A stretch of DNA of 64,000 bases from Oceanicola sp. 22II-s10i (GTDB lineage Bacteria; Pseudomonadota; Alphaproteobacteria; Rhodobacterales; Rhodobacteraceae), in NCBI RefSeq assembly GCF_002210105.1, contig NZ_AQQU01000001.1, positions 842,501 to 906,500 on the forward strand, in the 5' to 3' direction. The first letter of the stretch is position 1, and each line of letters begins with the position of its first letter. Of the stretch, positions 46,747-56,190 are shown piece after piece. Both the position numbers and the translations under genes were made by a program. The notes beneath the pieces are model-generated. The model did no database searches. It saw only the letters and a program-made list of their open reading frames with translations, and had not been told where the DNA came from.

Positions 46747-48561
46747 ATGACCAGTTCGACCGACGCTTTGCCGCAGGCCACGCCGGATCCCGGTGGCCAG
46801 TCCGGCGAAGGCTACACCGCCATCGTTCACTTCCACGGCATGGGCAGCCAGCGCCGCTACGAGGAATCGTGCCGCCTGATCGACGCGATGGACGTCTACC
46901 TGCGCAACCGGCAGCAGGGCGAGGGCAAGTCGCTCGGCCGTCTTGTCGGCATCGGCGCGCGGCAGGAACCGGACCGGCGCAGCGAGGACGGCATCGTCAC
47001 CTACATGCGCGCCAGGCATCTGCCTGCGCCCCACCAGACGGGCGGAGAGCGCGAGATCCGGGTCTACGAATGCTACTGGGCCCCCGCGATGGCCGGGTCG
47101 AAATCGGCCTACGGGATCGGCCTGTGGATGCTGAAGCAGGTGCTGCGTCCGATCTATTCCGCCGCGACCCCGTGGTGGGAACGCCATCGCCTGCGGGAAT
47201 CCATGCTGCGCGACCTGCAGCAATGTCCGCACTACTGGCCAGAAGGCGTCACCGATCAGGATTTCGACCGGATGCTCGGCGCCTACGGGCGGTTCCGCAA
47301 ATCGCTCTACCACCGGGGCTGGCGGGGATATTTCTGGCACTTCCTCAAGCTCTTCGACACCGGCCTGCGCCGCTACCCCGAGGCGGCGAAGCGGATGAAG
47401 AAGCTGGCGTGGGTCTGGTGGATCTACGCCCACCTGATCGAGGCGCGGAATGCCTTCCTGCTGGGCACCCTGCTGCTGACGCTGGTCCTGTCGCTCGGCG
47501 GGCTGGTGTGGTCGGTGTTCCACCTGCTTCAGATCATCGCGACCGAGGCCGAGGGAACCGGGGTCTTATCGACCATCCGCGACCTGTTCGGCGACCATCT
47601 GAAGCCCACCGTCCAGACCGCCGCCGGGATCGTGGTCAGCGGCCTGTCCCTGATCGGCGTCACACGGTTCCTGACCGAGTCGATGGGCGACGTCTATGGC
47701 TGGTCGACCTACACCGAGACCGACGCGACCTTCGAACGCCGCGCCAAGGTGCTGACGATGGGGCAGGACACCCTGCGCCACGTGCTGTGCGATCCGGACT
47801 GCGGACGGGTCGTCGTCACCGCGCATTCGCTGGGGACGAGCGTCGCCTTCGACACCATCCCGCTGCTGGCGATGCGCAACCTCGCGCATGGCCGGTCAAA
47901 CCCGATTGCGGGGCCGATCCCGCTGGAAAAGATCAGCCACTTCGTCACGATGGGCAGCCCGATCGACAAGATCCACTACTTCTTCGGCGGTCAGCGCAGC
48001 AAGGTGCTGAGCTTTCTCGACGTGCTTGACCAGCTCAAGACCACCACCGCGCGGATGCCCTTCGTCAAGAACCGCAAGCCGCATATCCACTGGATCAACT
48101 ACTGGGACGACGCCGATCCGATCTCGGGTCCGCTTCAGTCTCCGGTGGAAAGCGGGCCGGGGGCACGCGCCGTGGATGATGTCCATGTGCAGAGTTACGA
48201 CTTTCCCGCCCCGGCAAGGTCGCACAACGCGTATTTCGAGAACCGGACCGTGATCGACGGGCTGTTCCGGATGACGGTGCTGAACGAGATGAACTATTCC
48301 AACCTGCCGCTGCTGCCCGATGACGGGGGCTACGACTACGACAGCGTCACCTGCGGCCCCGGCCTGCCGCGCGGGCGGCGCAGGGGCTGGGCCCTGGTCG
48401 CGCTGGCCGTGCCCTACGCGGCGCTTGCCACGGTGATTGCGGTGCTGACCGGGAACGCGGACCTCGCGCGGTGGATCGGGTACCCGACCGCCGGGGTCGC
48501 GGCGCTGCTGGTGCTGTTCTGGCGGGCGAGCCTGCGGCGCGGGAACCTCGAAAAGCTCTGA
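46747..48561 (+). CDS. Membrane-associated alpha/beta-hydrolase-like protein, unknown function
   Basis: 604 residues from the ATG at 46747 (GGGGTGA upstream). Alpha/beta hydrolase signs: IVHFHGMGSQ near the N-terminus and a nucleophile elbow TAHSLGTSVAFD with S361. Two hydrophobic segments in the middle (AFLLGTLLLTLVLSLGGLVW and a second around VQTAAGIVVSGLSLIG) separate these, and two more lie at the C-terminus (LVALAVPYAALATVIAV, WIGYPTAGVAALLVLFW). Thus a catalytic fold split by a membrane hairpin. I cannot name a family beyond that. Stands alone. Confidence 0.75.
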   Translation: MTSSTDALPQATPDPGGQSGEGYTAIVHFHGMGSQRRYEESCRLIDAMDVYLRNRQQGEGKSLGRLVGIGARQEPDRRSEDGIVTYMRARHLPAPHQTGGEREIRVYECYWAPAMAGSKSAYGIGLWMLKQVLRPIYSAATPWWERHRLRESMLRDLQQCPHYWPEGVTDQDFDRMLGAYGRFRKSLYHRGWRGYFWHFLKLFDTGLRRYPEAAKRMKKLAWVWWIYAHLIEARNAFLLGTLLLTLVLSLGGLVWSVFHLLQIIATEAEGTGVLSTIRDLFGDHLKPTVQTAAGIVVSGLSLIGVTRFLTESMGDVYGWSTYTETDATFERRAKVLTMGQDTLRHVLCDPDCGRVVVTAHSLGTSVAFDTIPLLAMRNLAHGRSNPIAGPIPLEKISHFVTMGSPIDKIHYFFGGQRSKVLSFLDVLDQLKTTTARMPFVKNRKPHIHWINYWDDADPISGPLQSPVESGPGARAVDDVHVQSYDFPAPARSHNAYFENRTVIDGLFRMTVLNEMNYSNLPLLPDDGGYDYDSVTCGPGLPRGRRRGWALVALAVPYAALATVIAVLTGNADLARWIGYPTAGVAALLVLFWRASLRRGNLEKL

Positions 48562-48565
48562 AGCC

Positions 48566-49528
<963 letters not shown>

Positions 49529-49608
49529 CGGGACCTCCGTTGCGGCTGTTTGCTATATGAAGGCGGCAAGGGAATGATGCAACTGCGCAAGATTTGCCGG
49601 GCGGTGTG

Positions 49609-50490
49609 ATGGCAGATAACGACCGGAGGAAACCTGACAAGGTGCGGAGAATGTCAGCCGTCGAACGCCGCCTGCGTCGCGTCATCGATCATGTCCATGC
49701 CGATCCCGGTCGCGCACATTCGCTGGACGACCTCGCCGACGTGGCCGCGATGAGCCGCTTTCACTGGCACCGCGTCTGGCGTCAGCACATGGGCGAGACG
49801 CAGGCGGTCTGGCTGCGGCGGATCCGTATGCACATGGCTGCCAGCGAACTGGCGCGATCCCGTCCGGACGATTTGGGCGAACTGGCGCGGCGGGTCGGCT
49901 ACCCCGACGTGGACAGCTTTGCCCGCGCCTTTGCCGCGCAATACGGCATGACCCCGCGCCGGTTCCGCGACCGGGGCGGCCCGCTGCCGCTGCTGTCCGA
50001 CATGAGAGGAGAGACCATGGCCTACCCCGTCGAGATCCGCGACATCCCCGTCCGCCGCCTTTTCGGCCTGCCGCACATTGGCGCCTATTACCGGATCGCC
50101 GAAGCCTACGACCGCCTTGGCGCAACCGTCGCCGCGCGCGATCTGACGCAGGTTCTGGGCCCGATGATCGCCATCTTCTACGACGACATCAACACGGTGC
50201 CCGAAGCCGAGCTGACAAGCTTTGCCGCTCTTGTGGCGCAAAATGACATGCCGTTGCCGGAGGGGCTGGAGGAACGACGCCTTCCGCCCGGTCCCGCAGC
50301 CGTGCTGACCTTCCGGGGGCCCTATGCCGACCTGCCGCAGGGCTATGATCACCTGTTCCGCACGTGGTTCCCGGCGTCGGGGCGCGAACCTTCGGGCGAG
50401 GCGCTCTACGAGCTCTACCTCAACACCCCGCTCGATACCGCGCCCGAGGATCTGGTGACCGAAATCCACTTTCCCCTGAAACCCGCGTGA
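49609..50490 (+). CDS. AraC-family regulator with GyrI-like effector domain
   Basis: 293 residues from the ATG at 49609; start at 49651 (MSAVERRLRR), which fits relatives better, is possible. N-terminal AraC DNA-binding domain (about 20-125: DDLADVAAMSRFHWHRVWRQ, ARRVGYPDVDSFARAF) followed by a GyrI/SoxS-like ligand domain (about 140-290: MAYPVEIRDIPVRR, GPYADLPQGYDHLFRTWFP). Such proteins often sense hydrophobic drugs or amphiphiles. No efflux gene adjoins. Confidence 0.9.
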   Translation: MADNDRRKPDKVRRMSAVERRLRRVIDHVHADPGRAHSLDDLADVAAMSRFHWHRVWRQHMGETQAVWLRRIRMHMAASELARSRPDDLGELARRVGYPDVDSFARAFAAQYGMTPRRFRDRGGPLPLLSDMRGETMAYPVEIRDIPVRRLFGLPHIGAYYRIAEAYDRLGATVAARDLTQVLGPMIAIFYDDINTVPEAELTSFAALVAQNDMPLPEGLEERRLPPGPAAVLTFRGPYADLPQGYDHLFRTWFPASGREPSGEALYELYLNTPLDTAPEDLVTEIHFPLKPA

Positions 50491-50521
50491 CCTGAACGTC
50501 CTGCCGCGCTAGCCATGGGGC

Positions 50522-50881
50522 ATGGACCACAGCCCCGGCACCCATCTGCTGATCGACCTCTACGGCGCACGGCACCTGACCGACACCGACCGCCTGCGGA
50601 CCGCCCTGACAGGCGCGGCGCGGGCGGCGGGGGCTACGGTGCTGTCGGATCACTTCCACGGCTTTCCCGACCGGGGAGGCGTCACCGGCGTGGTGCTGCT
50701 GGCCGAGAGTCATATCTCGATCCACACATGGCCCGAGATCGGGTTCGCCGCCGTCGACATCTTCATGTGCGGCCGCACCGACGCCCGCGCGGCGGCGGCG
50801 CATCTGCAGCAGGCACTGGCACCCTCTGACACCCGCGTCACCGAGGTTCAGCGAAACCAGGCGTCCCAGCCCTGGTTGTAA
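50522..50881 (+). CDS. speH: S-adenosylmethionine decarboxylase proenzyme (SpeH)
   Basis: Makes decarboxylated AdoMet, the aminopropyl donor of polyamine synthesis. 119 residues. Self-cleavage motif AESHISIHTWPE, with S63 becoming the pyruvoyl group after cleavage at E62/S63; other family residues HLLIDLYGA and MCGRTDA. Its last 34 nt overlap the 3' end of the aminopropyltransferase gene on the opposite strand. The pair supplies donor and transferase. Confidence 0.93.
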   Translation: MDHSPGTHLLIDLYGARHLTDTDRLRTALTGAARAAGATVLSDHFHGFPDRGGVTGVVLLAESHISIHTWPEIGFAAVDIFMCGRTDARAAAAHLQQALAPSDTRVTEVQRNQASQPWL

Positions 50882-52386
50882 TAGCCGACCAGCGCGTGGT
50901 CGCGGATCGAGTTCACCTCGGCCGCGATCGGCCCCGTGTCCGTCCCGAAGACCTGCGCCGCCGCCCATGTCTCGGGCGTGAGGTACCGGAGACCGTCCGG
51001 AAGGACGGGCGACGTCCCCCTCGGCTGCATCGGCGCGGCGATGACAAAGCCCCAGTCCCCGAAACTCGGGACGTAGACGTGGTAAGGCAGGGTCCACAGC
51101 CCTTCGCCCGGCCGCTGCGGGTTGCGCGTGGCCCCCAGCGTGGTGGCCACCGACCAGAACGCCTGCCGCGCGAACAGCGGCGATCCGGCCTGCGTCACGA
51201 GGATGCCCTGCGCCGACAGCCGGTCGATCAGAACGGCATAGAATTCGAGGCTGTAGAGCTTGGATAGCGCGATGTTCTTCGGATCCGGCAGGTCGACGAT
51301 GATCACGTCGTAACTCTCCCCGCTCTCTTCCGCGAAGCGCCAGGCATCGGTGTTCCGCACCTCCACCCGCGGATCGCCGAAGGCGTTGCCGTTCAGCGCC
51401 GCGAGGTCGGGGTTATCGGTGAACAGCTCGGTCATCCGGGGGTCGAGATCGACAAGTGTCACACGCTCCACATCGTCGTGCTTCAGCACCTCGCGCAGCG
51501 CCATCCCGTCGCCGCCGCCGAGGATCAGCACATGCCTCGCGCGGGGGGCCATCGACAGCGCGGGATGCACCAGCGCCTCGTGGTAACGGTATTCGTCCTG
51601 CGTATCGAACTGGATCGAATGGTCGAGGAACAGCCGCACCCGGTCGCGGAACCGGGTGACGGTGATGTTCTGGTATGGCGTCGCCTCGCTCAGGATCACC
51701 TCGTCCTCGAACAGCTGCGCCTCGGCGACCGAGACCATCCGTTCCGCCTGCGCCAGGCCGATCACCGTCATCACCATCGCCACGCCCCAGACCGCGACGG
51801 ACCCCCAGGCCATCCGCGCCCGGAACAGCCACAGCGACAGGCCCGCGACGCAGAGGTTCAGCAGCCCGAATGCAAGGCTCGCGGACATCAGCCCGAGGTA
51901 GGGAATGACGAGCACCGGGAACGCCAGCGAGGCGGCCAGCGCGCCGAGGTAGTCCGCCGACAGCACGTTTTCGAACCGGAACTCCGGCGCGCCGATTTCC
52001 TTCAGCGCGCGGGCGATCAGCGGGATTTCCATGCCCGACAGCACCCCGACGGCGACCAGCACCAGGAACAGCGGCAGCGCGACCGCGCCGTAGGCCGCGT
52101 ATGTGAAGAACAGGATCGGCGCGAGGAACCCGCCGACGATGCCAAGCGCGATCTGCGCGTGGACGAAGCCCTGCAGCGCATCGCCCACGTAGCGCGACAC
52201 CCAAGCGCCCACCCCCATCGACGACAGGAACACGCCGAGGACAAAGCTGAACTGCCGGACGCTGTCGCCCAGCAGGTAGCTCGACAGGGTCGCCGCGATC
52301 AGCTCGTAGATCAGCCCGGCCACGGCGACGAGGAACGTGGCGACCAGCAGCCACGCCTCGCGCGGGGCGACCCTGAGGTCCGTCAT
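50848..52386 (-). CDS. Polyamine aminopropyltransferase with N-terminal membrane domain
   Basis: 512 residues. Residues 1-210 hold about seven hydrophobic segments; the rest is a spermidine synthase domain: dcAdoMet-binding LILGGGDGMALREVLKHDD (290-294 is GGGDG), acidic residue in TLVDLDPRM, and active-site VIIVDLPDPKN. It transfers aminopropyl groups to a polyamine or other amine at the inner membrane. Last gene of a minus-strand operon with DUF350, a small peptide and two DUF4178 proteins; 1 nt after DUF350. Substrate may differ from free putrescine. Confidence 0.9.
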   Translation of the reverse strand: MTDLRVAPREAWLLVATFLVAVAGLIYELIAATLSSYLLGDSVRQFSFVLGVFLSSMGVGAWVSRYVGDALQGFVHAQIALGIVGGFLAPILFFTYAAYGAVALPLFLVLVAVGVLSGMEIPLIARALKEIGAPEFRFENVLSADYLGALAASLAFPVLVIPYLGLMSASLAFGLLNLCVAGLSLWLFRARMAWGSVAVWGVAMVMTVIGLAQAERMVSVAEAQLFEDEVILSEATPYQNITVTRFRDRVRLFLDHSIQFDTQDEYRYHEALVHPALSMAPRARHVLILGGGDGMALREVLKHDDVERVTLVDLDPRMTELFTDNPDLAALNGNAFGDPRVEVRNTDAWRFAEESGESYDVIIVDLPDPKNIALSKLYSLEFYAVLIDRLSAQGILVTQAGSPLFARQAFWSVATTLGATRNPQRPGEGLWTLPYHVYVPSFGDWGFVIAAPMQPRGTSPVLPDGLRYLTPETWAAAQVFGTDTGPIAAEVNSIRDHALVGYYNQGWDAWFR

Positions 52387-52387
52387 G

Positions 52388-52612
52388 TCAGGACAGGATG
52401 ACGGCGGCGATGATGATGGCGACGGATACGAAGACCGATCCGATCAGCACGGCGAGCGCGATGTTGTTGTCCTGCTCGATCTCCTTGACCACCGGAAAGG
52501 GGGTCACCCAGTCGATCAGCTTCCAGATGATGAACAGCAGCGCCACGCCCACGAAGGTGTAGATGACGGTGCTGACAAGCTCGGCCAGCTTGATGGCGAC
52601 GATTGGTTCCAT
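52388..52612 (-). CDS. DUF350 membrane protein
   Basis: 74 residues, ATG after GGAGA. Two hydrophobic helices (STVIYTFVGVALLFIIWKL; IALAVLIGSVFVSVAIIIAA) around a polar loop with KEIEQDNN, the DUF350 hallmark. Function unknown. In other bacteria DUF350 genes sit with DUF4178/DUF2491 and polyamine or ATP-grasp genes (from memory, E. coli yjfKLMC). Confidence 0.88.
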   Translation of the reverse strand: MEPIVAIKLAELVSTVIYTFVGVALLFIIWKLIDWVTPFPVVKEIEQDNNIALAVLIGSVFVSVAIIIAAVILS

Positions 52613-52633
52613 GCGCTCTCCTGTGTCTCGCGC

Positions 52634-52795
52634 CTATTTCACGCGTCCGTTGATACCGCCGCCGCCCGGACTTCCCAGCCGGACGGAACGGTCGAGGTCG
52701 GTGCTGTCGCGCCAGACCCCGAAATATGACAGATACCCGGCCCCGGCGACGGTCCCGAGGGCTGCGATCAGAAAGACGACGCGGAACAGGTTCAT
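52634..52795 (-). CDS. Small membrane or secreted peptide in the DUF350/DUF4178 operon
   Basis: 53 residues, too short for usual length cut-offs. The ATG at 52795 is 1 nt after the stop of the DUF4178 gene, and DUF350 follows, so it lies in the operon frame order without conflict. Residues 4-25 form a hydrophobic helix or signal peptide (FRVVFLIAALGTVAGAGYL); the rest is polar and ends SPGGGGINGRVK. The position matches a small exported protein in related operons elsewhere. No family recognised. Confidence 0.72.
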   Translation of the reverse strand: MNLFRVVFLIAALGTVAGAGYLSYFGVWRDSTDLDRSVRLGSPGGGGINGRVK

Positions 52796-52796
52796 C

Positions 52797-54098
52797 TCAG
52801 TCGTCGTCCTCGTCTTCTTCGACCCAGTCGCTGCCCTGCCAGCGACGGCGGCGCGACACGAGCCGCCCGCCGACCGTCAGCAGGCCCGGCAGCATCAGCA
52901 GGCCCGCCGCGATCACCAGCCAGAACCCGCTTTTCGCGCCCTCGCTGACGGTGACGCCGACGCGGCTGAGCGGGCTGCCGGAACGCTCCCACGTCTCGGC
53001 CTCGGCCATCGCGATTTCCAGCGTATAGGTGCCGGGTGCGGGCGGGTGGAACCGCACCGTGGCCCAGCGTGACCCCTCGGTCCAGTTGCCGTCGTCATAG
53101 CCCGAGTAATAGCCGATCTCGCGCCCCACCTCGAACACCGGCTGGTCCTCGGGATCGGTCAGGCTGGCCTCCAGCCATGTCCACGAGTTGTCGACATCCG
53201 CATAGAGCTGGATCAGCGCCAGCTTCTCGGTGTCGGTCAGGTCGAAACTCACTTCCGCCGGCAGCTGCGACAGGGCGAATTGCTGCGCCGGTAACACCTC
53301 GCGCCCGTCGTCGAAGCCGAGGATCAGCGCGCCGAACAGGCTGACCACGGCAAAGACCAGCCCGGCCACCAGCAGGAAGGTGTCGTCGGGATAGCGCCAG
53401 ACCGGCTGCACCGCGTGGACATAGGGCGCCTTGGGCCGCGGCTCGGCCCCGAAGGCCGCCAGCGTTTCGGCCTGCGGCAGGTAGTGCGTCAGCTCCACCT
53501 CGCGCTCATTGCCGCTGTCCACGAAATCCAGCATCGCCCCGTCGGCCAGCATCGAAACGGTGGTCGTCCGGTCGCCGATCCGGGGCCGCCAGTTGAACTC
53601 GCCCTCGGCAAAGGTGATCGCGGCGTCCGAGGTTTCGTAGTAGCCGAACCGCACGCCGCGGCTGTTCACGCTCGGCCGCCCCTCGGCCCGCTCGACCTGC
53701 GCCGACGACACCCAGCCGGGCGATACCTCGCCCCGGTATTTCCGGGTGAACACCAGGTGCCCGCTTTCCCATGTCAGCCAGGCGTAGCCATGGGTGGGCG
53801 AGAAGATCTGATGCTCGACCCAGTTCCAGACCTGCCCGTGATACCGTTCCTCCATCCCGAGCGTGCCGATGACGGTATACTCCACGCCCTCGATCTGCCC
53901 GCGCATCCCGATCCGCAGCGGCGAGCCGGGGCGCTGGAGCCCTTCGAACTTGGCCAGCACCTTGTAGTTGTCGACCGCGTCCAGTTCGGCCCCGCAATAG
54001 GAGCAGACATGCGCCAGCACCCGACCGCCGCCATGCACGTCGAGGCCCGCCCCGCAGGAAGTGCAGTTGATCGACTTGATCTCGGCGTCGCGGGTCAC
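52797..54098 (-). CDS. DUF4178 protein with zinc ribbon and membrane segments
   Basis: 433 residues from the GTG at 54098, which overlaps the upstream stop (GTGA). N-terminal zinc ribbon CTSCG...CSYCG (residues about 12-38), then a DUF4178 domain (GMRGQIEGVEYTVIGTL, WNWVEHQIFSPTHGYAWLTW). Two hydrophobic segments in the middle and near the C-terminus (FLLVAGLVFAVVSLFGALIL; FWLVIAAGLLMLPGLLTVGG) frame a soluble, jelly-roll-like portion. Acidic end EEDEDDD. Probably the scaffolding partner of DUF350; role unknown. Confidence 0.85.
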   Translation of the reverse strand: MTRDAEIKSINCTSCGAGLDVHGGGRVLAHVCSYCGAELDAVDNYKVLAKFEGLQRPGSPLRIGMRGQIEGVEYTVIGTLGMEERYHGQVWNWVEHQIFSPTHGYAWLTWESGHLVFTRKYRGEVSPGWVSSAQVERAEGRPSVNSRGVRFGYYETSDAAITFAEGEFNWRPRIGDRTTTVSMLADGAMLDFVDSGNEREVELTHYLPQAETLAAFGAEPRPKAPYVHAVQPVWRYPDDTFLLVAGLVFAVVSLFGALILGFDDGREVLPAQQFALSQLPAEVSFDLTDTEKLALIQLYADVDNSWTWLEASLTDPEDQPVFEVGREIGYYSGYDDGNWTEGSRWATVRFHPPAPGTYTLEIAMAEAETWERSGSPLSRVGVTVSEGAKSGFWLVIAAGLLMLPGLLTVGGRLVSRRRRWQGSDWVEEDEDDD

Positions 54099-54709
54099 GT
54101 TGCGCGTTCCACCCGGATGTCGAAGGGATCGGCCCAGTTGCCGATGAACCACGACCGTCCGCCGGGCCAGAACTCGCCCGACAGCAGCGCGCCATTGGCG
54201 GCTGCGCAGTTCACGAAGTCATAGGTTTCGCCCACCGTAAGCTCTTCGTCGAAGGCCCCGCGCAGGGCGAGGCATTCGGCGCGCTCGGCCTCGGTCACGT
54301 TGAACTTGCGCCCGTCCACGCTGAACTGGGCGCCGAGCGCCGGGGCGCTGGTGGCCTTGGGCCAGTTGGGCTGGGGCAGCGGGGCCTGGATGGCAACGTC
54401 GCCCTCGTCGACCGAGAGCCAGAACAGGCTGCCCGCCTCGTTCACGGCCTGGAATTCGTCCCACCATCCGCGCCCGTAGGAAAATCGCGCATGGCCAAGG
54501 ATGTCATAGTTCTTGCCCCAGACATTCACCCGGTCGCCCAGCCCGAACAGCATCGGCGCGTCGTGCATCACGCCGGCCTGACCGGCCTGCCGCACCGCCT
54601 CGTCCTCGATCAGCAGCGAGGTGCCGCAGGACGGACAGACGACATGCCGGAAGCCCGCCATGCGCGGGTCGATGCGGTCGCCGCAATTGGGGCAGTTGTG
54701 ATCGGCCAT
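54095..54709 (-). CDS. DUF4178 protein with zinc ribbon (soluble)
   Basis: 204 residues. N-terminal zinc ribbon CPNCG...CPSCG (6-32), then a DUF4178-type domain (GLGDRVNVWGKNYDILGHARF, WWDEFQAVNEAGSLFWLSV). No membrane segment. First gene of the operon that ends in the aminopropyltransferase; its stop overlaps the next gene's GTG. Confidence 0.83.
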   Translation of the reverse strand: MADHNCPNCGDRIDPRMAGFRHVVCPSCGTSLLIEDEAVRQAGQAGVMHDAPMLFGLGDRVNVWGKNYDILGHARFSYGRGWWDEFQAVNEAGSLFWLSVDEGDVAIQAPLPQPNWPKATSAPALGAQFSVDGRKFNVTEAERAECLALRGAFDEELTVGETYDFVNCAAANGALLSGEFWPGGRSWFIGNWADPFDIRVERAT

Positions 54710-54805
54710 GTCGTCCCGGTTCCCTGGTCGGTCCGGGCGACCATGCCAATTCAGGCAGGGTGCGGCAAGCCGCGCGTCACCCTGCGCCCCATCCGTGGCG
54801 GACCG

Positions 54806-55426
54806 TCAGGCGGCCAGCAGGTCCAGCAGCGACAGTTCGGGCGGCAGACGGCCCCGCATCAGCACCGCCTCGTCCCGCGTCAGGCAGCGACGCGGGGCGC
54901 GGGCGCCGGGGTCGAGCAGGGCGGTCGCCCGCCGGACGGCAGGCGGCAGGTCCAGCGTCCGGGCCGTGTCGGCATCCACGCTGTCGACCCAGAGCGATCC
55001 GGCATTGATGATCTCGTGCCGGGCCATGACGATCAGGTGGTAGGATAGCGGGCCCATGCCGGGGTCTACCCGCGGTTCGGCCCGCCGGGTCAGGTCGCCG
55101 AACCGCGCCAGCACCTCGTCCGTGCCGAAATAGAGCTCGCACTCCGCACGTTTGACCAGCCCGCGCGTCCCCGGCGCGACCCGCAGTTTTTCCATCAGCC
55201 TGCCGCCCGGCCCGTATTCGCCCGGCAGGAAGACGATGGGCGGCGGCAGTGCCCCGCCGTCGGGCATCGTCCGCAGCCGGGCGACATGCAGCACCGGCTG
55301 CGCGCCGTGGTCGCGGGTGATCAGCCGGTCGCCGGGCGCGAGCCATTCGACCGGGATCTCACCCGACGCGGCCAGCAGCATGGTGCCGGGCCCCAGACCC
55401 GTCAGGGGAAAATGACTGTTCAGCAT
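54806..55426 (-). CDS. Hint-domain protein
   Basis: 206 residues from the ATG at 55426 (GGAGG upstream); a GTG at 55450 is unlikely. The segment GPGTMLLAASGEIPVEWLAPGDRLITRDHG matches the opening of a Hint (hedgehog/intein) domain (key parts: GTMLLAASGE, VEWLAPGDRL), with VAPGTRGLVKRAEC later. The nucleophilic Cys or Ser expected before GT is absent (LGPGT), so no self-splicing. Common in Rhodobacterales as large-protein modules; here it is free-standing. Confidence 0.78.
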   Translation of the reverse strand: MLNSHFPLTGLGPGTMLLAASGEIPVEWLAPGDRLITRDHGAQPVLHVARLRTMPDGGALPPPIVFLPGEYGPGGRLMEKLRVAPGTRGLVKRAECELYFGTDEVLARFGDLTRRAEPRVDPGMGPLSYHLIVMARHEIINAGSLWVDSVDADTARTLDLPPAVRRATALLDPGARAPRRCLTRDEAVLMRGRLPPELSLLDLLAA

Positions 55427-55545
55427 GGCGCCGATCCTCCGCGCCTGCACCTTCCGCGATCAGAGTTTCCCGCCGGTTAAGGCAGACACCCCGAAACCCC
55501 GCGCCGCAGCTTGCCACCCACGGGGCCGCCGTGCATTAAGACGTC

Positions 55546-56190
55546 ATGGCCAAGCAACTCCCCTATACCACGATGCGTGAGATCTTTGACCGGTTCCACG
55601 CGGCGGAGCCGGAGCCGAAGGGAGAGCTGGAACACGTCAATGCCTATACGCTGGTCGTCGCCGTGGCGCTGTCCGCGCAGGCGACGGATGCGGGCGTGAA
55701 CAAGGCCACGCGCAAGCTGTTCGCCGTCGCCGACACGCCGGAAAAGATGCTGGCGCTTGGCGAAGAAGGCGTGACCGAGCACATCAAGACCATCGGTCTG
55801 TTCCGCCAGAAGGCCAAGAACGTCATCAAGTTGAGCCGCATCCTCGTCGACGAGTATGGCGGCGAGGTGCCCAATTCACGCGCGGCGCTGCAGGCGCTGC
55901 CAGGGGTCGGGCGCAAGACGGCGAACGTGGTGCTGAACATGTGGTGGCACTATCCGGCGCAGGCCGTCGACACCCACATCTTCCGCGTCGGCAACCGCAC
56001 CGGCATCGCGCCCGGCAAGGACGTGGTCGCCGTGGAACGCGCGATCGAGGACAACGTCCCGGTCGATTTCCAGCAGCACGCCCATCACTGGCTGATCCTG
56101 CACGGTCGTTACATCTGCGTGGCGCGCAAGCCCAAGTGCAACGCCTGCCTGATCCGCGATCTCTGCCCATTCGAGGACAAGACCCCATGA
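55546..56190 (+). CDS. nth: Endonuclease III
   Basis: Base-excision repair glycosylase/AP-lyase for oxidised pyrimidines. 214 residues. HhH motif LPGVGRKTANVVL with K124, catalytic D142 in VDTHIFRVGN, and four Fe-S cysteines C191, C198, C201, C207 in C-x6-C-x2-C-x5-C spacing. Stop overlaps the adenosine kinase ATG (ATGA). Confidence 0.97.
   Translation: MAKQLPYTTMREIFDRFHAAEPEPKGELEHVNAYTLVVAVALSAQATDAGVNKATRKLFAVADTPEKMLALGEEGVTEHIKTIGLFRQKAKNVIKLSRILVDEYGGEVPNSRAALQALPGVGRKTANVVLNMWWHYPAQAVDTHIFRVGNRTGIAPGKDVVAVERAIEDNVPVDFQQHAHHWLILHGRYICVARKPKCNACLIRDLCPFEDKTP

Noticed and set aside
54752-54786. Inverted repeat CAGGGTG/CACCCTG between the Hint and DUF4178 genes as a terminator
   Set aside because: The arms pair, but no T-run follows on either strand; evidence too thin.
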